The notes under the pieces were generated by a model. That model saw only the letters and a list, made by a program, of their open reading frames with translations. It did not search any database and was not told the DNA's origin. A DNA stretch of 64,000 nt from Aurifilum marmelostoma (Eukaryota > Ascomycota > Sordariomycetes > Diaporthales > Cryphonectriaceae), in assembly GCA_027559495.1 (NCBI GenBank), contig JAMXSV010000012.1:62001-126000 (forward strand), written 5' to 3'. The position numbers and the translations under genes were made by a program. Position 1 is the stretch's first letter; the number at the start of each line of letters is the position of its first letter. Below, piece by piece: positions 59,235 through 64,000 of this stretch.

Positions 59235-60409
59235 CTACAGATCTGACCTCGTCGTCTCTGTGCCCCAAGGTTCGCTCAGCAGGTTCGTCTGGCCCTGGCT
59301 GTTCTCACATGTCTGCCGACCGCTTAGCGGACCAGGCTTGGGCACCTTGGACACGTCGCCTGCGGACTCCTTGAGGGCTGTGAGGAGCGACTTTATGGTC
59401 TCGGGCGTCAGGTCCTCGTAGTAGTCGTCGTTGATCTGGATCATGGGCGCGTTTACACAGGCACCAAGACACTCGACCTCGATGAAGGTGAACAGGCCGT
59501 CCGGGGTCGTCTGGCCGGCCTTGATGCCAAGCGACTCCTCGATAGCCTTGACGATCACGTCGGAGCCGCAGCCGCCCAGCTGGCAGGGAGTCTGTGAGGT
59601 GTTGAAAAAAAGAAACTGGTCAGCTTTGCCTCTCTTTTTGTCTCATCCCTGCAGAAGCGTGTTGTATGACATGTGCTCTCCACACCATAGTCCACTCTGT
59701 TCCATGTCCCCCACGAACCATCATTCTCCCTCTCAGATTCCTCCGAAAATGGCAATATGTAAAGGCAAGGTGGTCGGCTTACCGTCGTGCAGGCCTGGAC
59801 AAAGAACTTGCCCACAGGCGTCCGGTTGTACATGGTATAGAAGGAGGCCACCTCGTAGACACGCATGGGGGGCATCTCGAGGATGCGGGCGACCTCGTTC
59901 ATGACGCTGATGCTGGTGAAGCCGTGCTGGCGCTGGCCGAGGTCGAGGATGGGCATCACGGCGGCCTTCTTGTACTGGGGTGGGTAGCGCTTGAGGATCT
60001 CGGCGATGACGGCCTCGTTCTGCGGGGTGAACTTGAAGGGGATGTCGGGGTTGTTGTCGGGTGTGTTGCGGTGCTGTGTTTGCGAGGCCAAGGTCAGCTT
60101 CTCTCGAGTTTTCCCTTCTTCTTCTTTCTGTCTGTCCCTCCCTCGTTTCCTCTCCGGCCTTGGGTGTATGTGGTCATGCCGGGCCACGAGGAATCCGGGA
60201 CAACAGCTCTCATCTCCGAGTATGAAATGACCGGGCAGGAATCGAGAGGCTCAAGGAGGAGCAATGGGACGTACAACGCTGAGCGAATCGCTCCGTCTTG
60301 ATGGTGTGGCAGAGAGGGCGCGGATCTGTTGCCTTGCTGCTGCGGTCCTCGCGGGCCTCGAGCAGCGAGCTGCTGTGCGGAATACTATGGGCGCGATCTT
60401 GCTTGCCAT
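59235..60409 (-). CDS. nuo-24: NADH:ubiquinone oxidoreductase 24 kDa subunit (complex I)
   Basis: NDUFV2/NuoE-family subunit of the NADH-oxidising arm of mitochondrial complex I, carrying a [2Fe-2S] cluster. Three exons: 60409-60275, 60073-59783 and 59591-59235; introns 60074-60274 and 59592-59782 are phase 0. The protein is 260 residues, the normal length. The N-terminus MASKIAPIVFRTAARCSRPA is an Arg-rich mitochondrial presequence. The core has HRNTPDNNPDIPFKF, LDLGQRQHGFTSISVMNEVA and PMRVYEVASFYTMYNR. The four cluster cysteines are in CTTTPC (spanning intron 2) and CLGAC. This is a housekeeping gene and a sign that the right side of the window lies outside the metabolite cluster. Confidence 0.96.
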
Positions 60410-61653
60410 TGTGGGCGACTTGTGACAAGGCAATTGTTGGGCTGAGCTCGAGGGTGGGAGTTGGGAGGCGGGGGCGGAGAGGACTTGCTTGTGAGGCCAG
60501 ACAAGTGGATGTCGTCAAGAAGTTTGGAGAGCTGCTCTTTCTCTCTGCAGTCCCCGTCGCCCGTTGCTTGCGAGGGTACCCACATAATCCTGGTCATCAG
60601 CCCCAAGCCAATTGGCCCAGCCGGGCAAGAGCGGGTACCCACCAGGTCGCTTACTTAATCAGCAGCCAACTCGCTCCCCAGTAACGTACTGGACATTTCA
60701 ATGCGGTGGCTTGGTTGTCTATACTACCGCGGTTATCAAGATCGTTCACCTTATGCGCAGCACCAAATCCTCGCCCTCACAACACCGCACAACGCAACCC
60801 AGGACATGGATAATCTAGGCCGTTAATCGGTAGAATACGCAGAATAAAGACGTTCATCCCCTGCAATTGGTTCCTACGAATGACCTGAAGCCAACGAGGA
60901 GGGCGAACATAATTGAAAAGCAGACTCCATGTAGCATAGTAATCTTTGAGAGACATCCCATAATATCCATATATGAACATCTTCCACCTCTCTGGCACTC
61001 TCTACTTCCGACAATTGGCGGTTCCTGCTAGAGCCCTGGGCGTACCGCTCGTTCTAATATACATCCAAAGTGCCCAGACACTTGGCAGAGCAGGGCTAAA
61101 AAGCGAGGTCCCATGGTTAATGGACGTGTCAGCAGGTCATCTGGAACGGTCGCTCTCAGAATAAATTGATTCTATATCAATACTTGGCCCGGCCTTGCCA
61201 ATTCTGGCCGGCGACGGAACGGAGGACTCGACAAGTAACCCGGTAGGCTAATAGCCGGCAACCATTTGCACGATATGCAGCATCTTTCTGTTTGGTCGAT
61301 GTGCCTCTCATCGTGTTTGCCGTGCTTGTTGATTGGCAAGTGGCGGGTCTGGCGGGATAGGTTCCTTATATTGTGCAACCACAATGTTCCTCCATCAGGT
61401 AGTCCTTTTGTGCACGAGGTTCTGGATTGTGGAAAATTAAGGGTCAAAGTGAGTGGTGCGGCATGCTCTACTTACCACCAGCCCTGGCATGTTGTCATGT
61501 CTATGGCAGGTCAACCAGCATGTTCATCTATAATAAAAGGGGATGGTGAGCCATGCCATAAAAGGGAGGCAGCTAGCCGTTCCTCTTGCCTGATCGTCTC
61601 AGCTACAGTCACAAACAGCAGTCGTTACCTACTATTATTTGACCATCGTTACA
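60410..61653. promoter_or_regulatory. Divergent promoter region, complex I subunit and LPMO
   Basis: About 1.24 kb. The left end is the nuo-24 promoter, the right end the LPMO promoter with TATA-like elements. No gene is supported in between. Confidence 0.5.
61529..61564 (+). promoter_or_regulatory. TATA-like elements of the LPMO gene
   Basis: TATAATAAAAGG at 61529 and CATAAAAG at 61557 lie about 90-125 bp before the start codon at 61654. One of them probably positions transcription. Confidence 0.4.
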
Positions 61654-62610
61654 ATGAGACTCCCTCTCTTGGCTGCCGCCGTGCTGGGCGCTGGCGTTGC
61701 TGTCCAAGGGCACACGATCTTCCAGGTAAACAAAAAGCCCCTGTATCAGGTGGAATCATTGATTGTCCCTGGCCAGCGACGGTTCGAGACTGACGAGGCA
61801 ACCAGAAAGTATCTGTCAATGACCAGGACCAGGCCGAGCTCGCCGGCCTCAGGGCTCCCAACAACAACAATCCCGTCCTGGATGTGACAAGCAGCTCGCT
61901 GACCTGCGGCACGGCCGGGTCCACCTCGACCACGATCATATCTGCCGACCCAGGTGACAAGATCGGTGCGTGGTGGCAACATATCATCGGGGGACCGCAG
62001 GGGGCCAACGACGCCGACAACCCCATCGCGTCGAGCCACAAGGGCCCGGTGCAGGCATACATGGCTAGAGTGGACAATGCGGCCACATCGTCGCAGACGG
62101 GACTGCAGTGGTTCAAAATCAGCTCGGACGGGTTCGACACGTCCACCAAGATATGGGGCGTGGGTAAGTCTCCCATTGCGATAATCACCCTCATCTTACC
62201 TGCCTTGCTGGCTTGGTCGGAAGATTCACTTGGCGATATCGGCCCTTGGGCATCTGTATAAATCGTGCACAGGCTGACGAGGCACCCGTCCAGATAACAT
62301 AATTGCCAATGATGGCTGGTCGTACCACACGATCCCCAGCTGCCTCGCGCCGGGCCAGTACCTGCTGCGAGCAGAGATCATCGCCCTGCACTCGGCATAC
62401 ACCCAGGGCCAGGCTCAGTTCTATGGCAGCTGTGCCCAGCTGGACGTGGGCGGCAGCGGCTCGACAAACTTCTCGTCGACAGTGAGCTTTCCCGGGGCAT
62501 ATACGGCCACAGATCCCTCGATCCTGATCAATATCTATGGTCCGACTGGGCAACCCGACAATGGAGGCAAGGCTTATACGCCGCCGGGTCCGGCAGTGGT
62601 CACATGCTGA
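61654..62610 (+). CDS. Lytic polysaccharide monooxygenase, AA9
   Basis: Secreted copper enzyme that cleaves cellulose or related glucans oxidatively. Three exons: 61654-61725, 61806-62163 and 62294-62610; introns 61726-61805 and 62164-62293. The protein is 248 residues. The signal peptide MRLPLLAAAVLGAGVAVQG is followed directly by the copper-binding N-terminal histidine in HTIFQKVSVNDQDQ, which only appears once intron 1 is removed. The second copper histidine is in SSHKGPVQAYMARV and the axial tyrosine in AQFYGSCAQLDV. Two typical disulfide cysteines (LTCGT, SCLAPG) are present. There is no carbohydrate-binding module. With the GH53 gene this indicates growth on plant cell walls. Confidence 0.95.
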
Positions 62611-64000
62611 GCTGTGGCTGTCGTGTCTGTTGACGAGGCTGAGGACCGAAGTTTTCATATTTTTTTTTTGTCCCTTGCCTGTCCTTCTTCTTCTTCTTCT
62701 TCTTTCTCTCCTTCCTCTCCTTCGTCCTTTACTGGGCACTGGTGAGTTGGTTAGTACCTCTGCGGCCTTGAAGATGAGGCTCTGCGATATGTACCACGGT
62801 TCCTTTCTCCTCACTCTAGGTCGATGCCTGCTGCGGACGGCTCTGCAATGTGACGTCGAACCTCACTGCACATGTTTAGTAATCCAAGACCAGAGTATCG
62901 TACATAGTTCGCAGGCAGTGCTGGATCTTATGCAGACAATCAAGCGCGGAAAAGAAACTCTAAGAGGCATTTCGGCGCGCCTCAAAAATCGAACAGCCGG
63001 GCTTCCGGCACCTGCTGCCGCCTGATGGGGCTCCATCGTCATCAGCAGCTCTACATGGTACACTTGAATGCGGCATCTTGTCAAGCGCAAGGGTTGTTTT
63101 TTTCCCGCAGATCCAGTTCACTTGGCCAGAAAGGGGCCTAAGCATCCGAAACCCGAGGCTGGTTTTGTGCTTTGGTTTTGGTGCTTTGTGCTCGTGCTTT
63201 GCGCCGAACAGCGGTGGAGGCGACAATGTCCGGAGTAAGAGCGAGGAGTGGATAAGATGCCGTGCTGATCCGAACCAACCCTCGAGTCGCTTTCTCTCTG
63301 TGTTTTTTTTCTCCCCCTCCCTTTCCCCTTGCTTACTATTTTTCTTTTTCTTTTTTCTTCTTTAAAAAAATGGGGGAACGGAGGCGACGACTCGGCTGCT
63401 GATAGAGTAACGTCATCGAGGCGTCTGCAGGGTCAGGATTCCAATCTGGGGTGAGGGACTTTTTGTTCCCTCTCTGCCCTGTCCATGTGCATGCAGCCTG
63501 CAGCCTGCAGATCGGGCAAGCCGTAGTGTCATCTCTCTCTCTCTGCCATTCTCCATCTCGAATTGCCGCCTCAGCTTGGACTGGGAGAAGGTGCCTCACA
63601 GCTGAGAAAGAGAGAGAAGAGTGCCCCCAAGAACTGGCGTTCGACGGGTGAGGAAGCTACACTCACTGTAAAGCAGACGAAACTTGCAACACAGGGAACA
63701 GACGGTAAATTTCCGCCCGAGCATACATTGCAAGCATTACAATGCAATGCTGATGGGAGTGTGACGTTGATCCAGGTCAGGCAATTAAATGACGAGATTG
63801 TAAATGGAGTGTCTGCCTTTGGGTGACGAGTGGGGAGGACATAGAGAAGGAGCCAACACTGCAGGCTTGCATGGCCTGATTGGACCACTTCTCAGTTCAT
63901 CCTCTGAAACCCCACCTCGCCTGGGGGGCCCTGGGCCCTTTCGGGTGGGAAGGTTTGTGCAGGCACCCTGGGGAGCAGCCCAGGCCCCTGCATCTCAGTG
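62611..64000. other. Intergenic to window end
   Basis: No gene is recognised. It contains a CTT-rich tract (62687-62703), pyrimidine-rich stretches and short open frames without family resemblance. Confidence 0.55.

Noticed and set aside
1..64000. CRISPR arrays, bacterial operons, phage or plasmid features
   Set aside because: Intron-bearing fungal genes throughout and no spaced direct-repeat arrays seen.

Overview
The window is nuclear DNA of a filamentous ascomycete (Pezizomycotina), most likely a plant-associated Sordariomycete; the class is inference. The genes carry short introns (about 55-200 bp) with GTRNGT donors and YAG acceptors. The families are typical of such fungi: highly reducing PKS, LovC-type enoyl reductase, LovG-type hydrolase, Egh16/MAS3-like secreted protein, AA9 LPMO, GH53 galactanase, homoaconitase and the complex I 24 kDa subunit. 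Exon joins were set by hand from splice signals, reading phase and restoration of family motifs.

Layout. 1-2.3 kb: no gene. 2.3-3.5 kb: secreted GH53 galactanase. 3.7-45.8 kb: a candidate secondary-metabolite gene cluster. In order it holds an MRP-type ABC exporter (-), a small lipocalin-like protein (+), a one-module NRPS with A-T-C order (-), a 7-TM DUF7702-like protein (+), an ankyrin-repeat protein that may be a regulator (+), a LovG-like serine hydrolase (+), a P450 (-), a LovC-like trans-enoyl reductase (-), a second P450 (+), a nine-exon highly reducing PKS (+), a TauD/TfdA dioxygenase (-) and an SDR (+). 45.8-48.4 kb: AT-rich, gene-poor block. 48.4-64 kb: homoaconitase, Egh16-like protein, Kelch protein, complex I 24 kDa subunit and AA9 LPMO, separated by long low-complexity intergenic stretches.

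How the cluster could work (inference from families). The PKS has KS-AT-DH-MT-(decayed KR/ER region)-KR-ACP and belongs to the group normally fused to an NRPS module, but it stops about 80 residues after the ACP in a Ser/Glu-rich linker. Enoyl reduction would come from the separate LovC-like protein. The polyketide would be released by the LovG-like hydrolase or passed in trans to the separate A-T-C NRPS, joining an amino acid by amide or ester bond. The P450s, dioxygenase and SDR would tailor the product, the ABC protein would export it, and the ankyrin protein may regulate the set. I do not recognise this exact gene set as a known cluster from memory.
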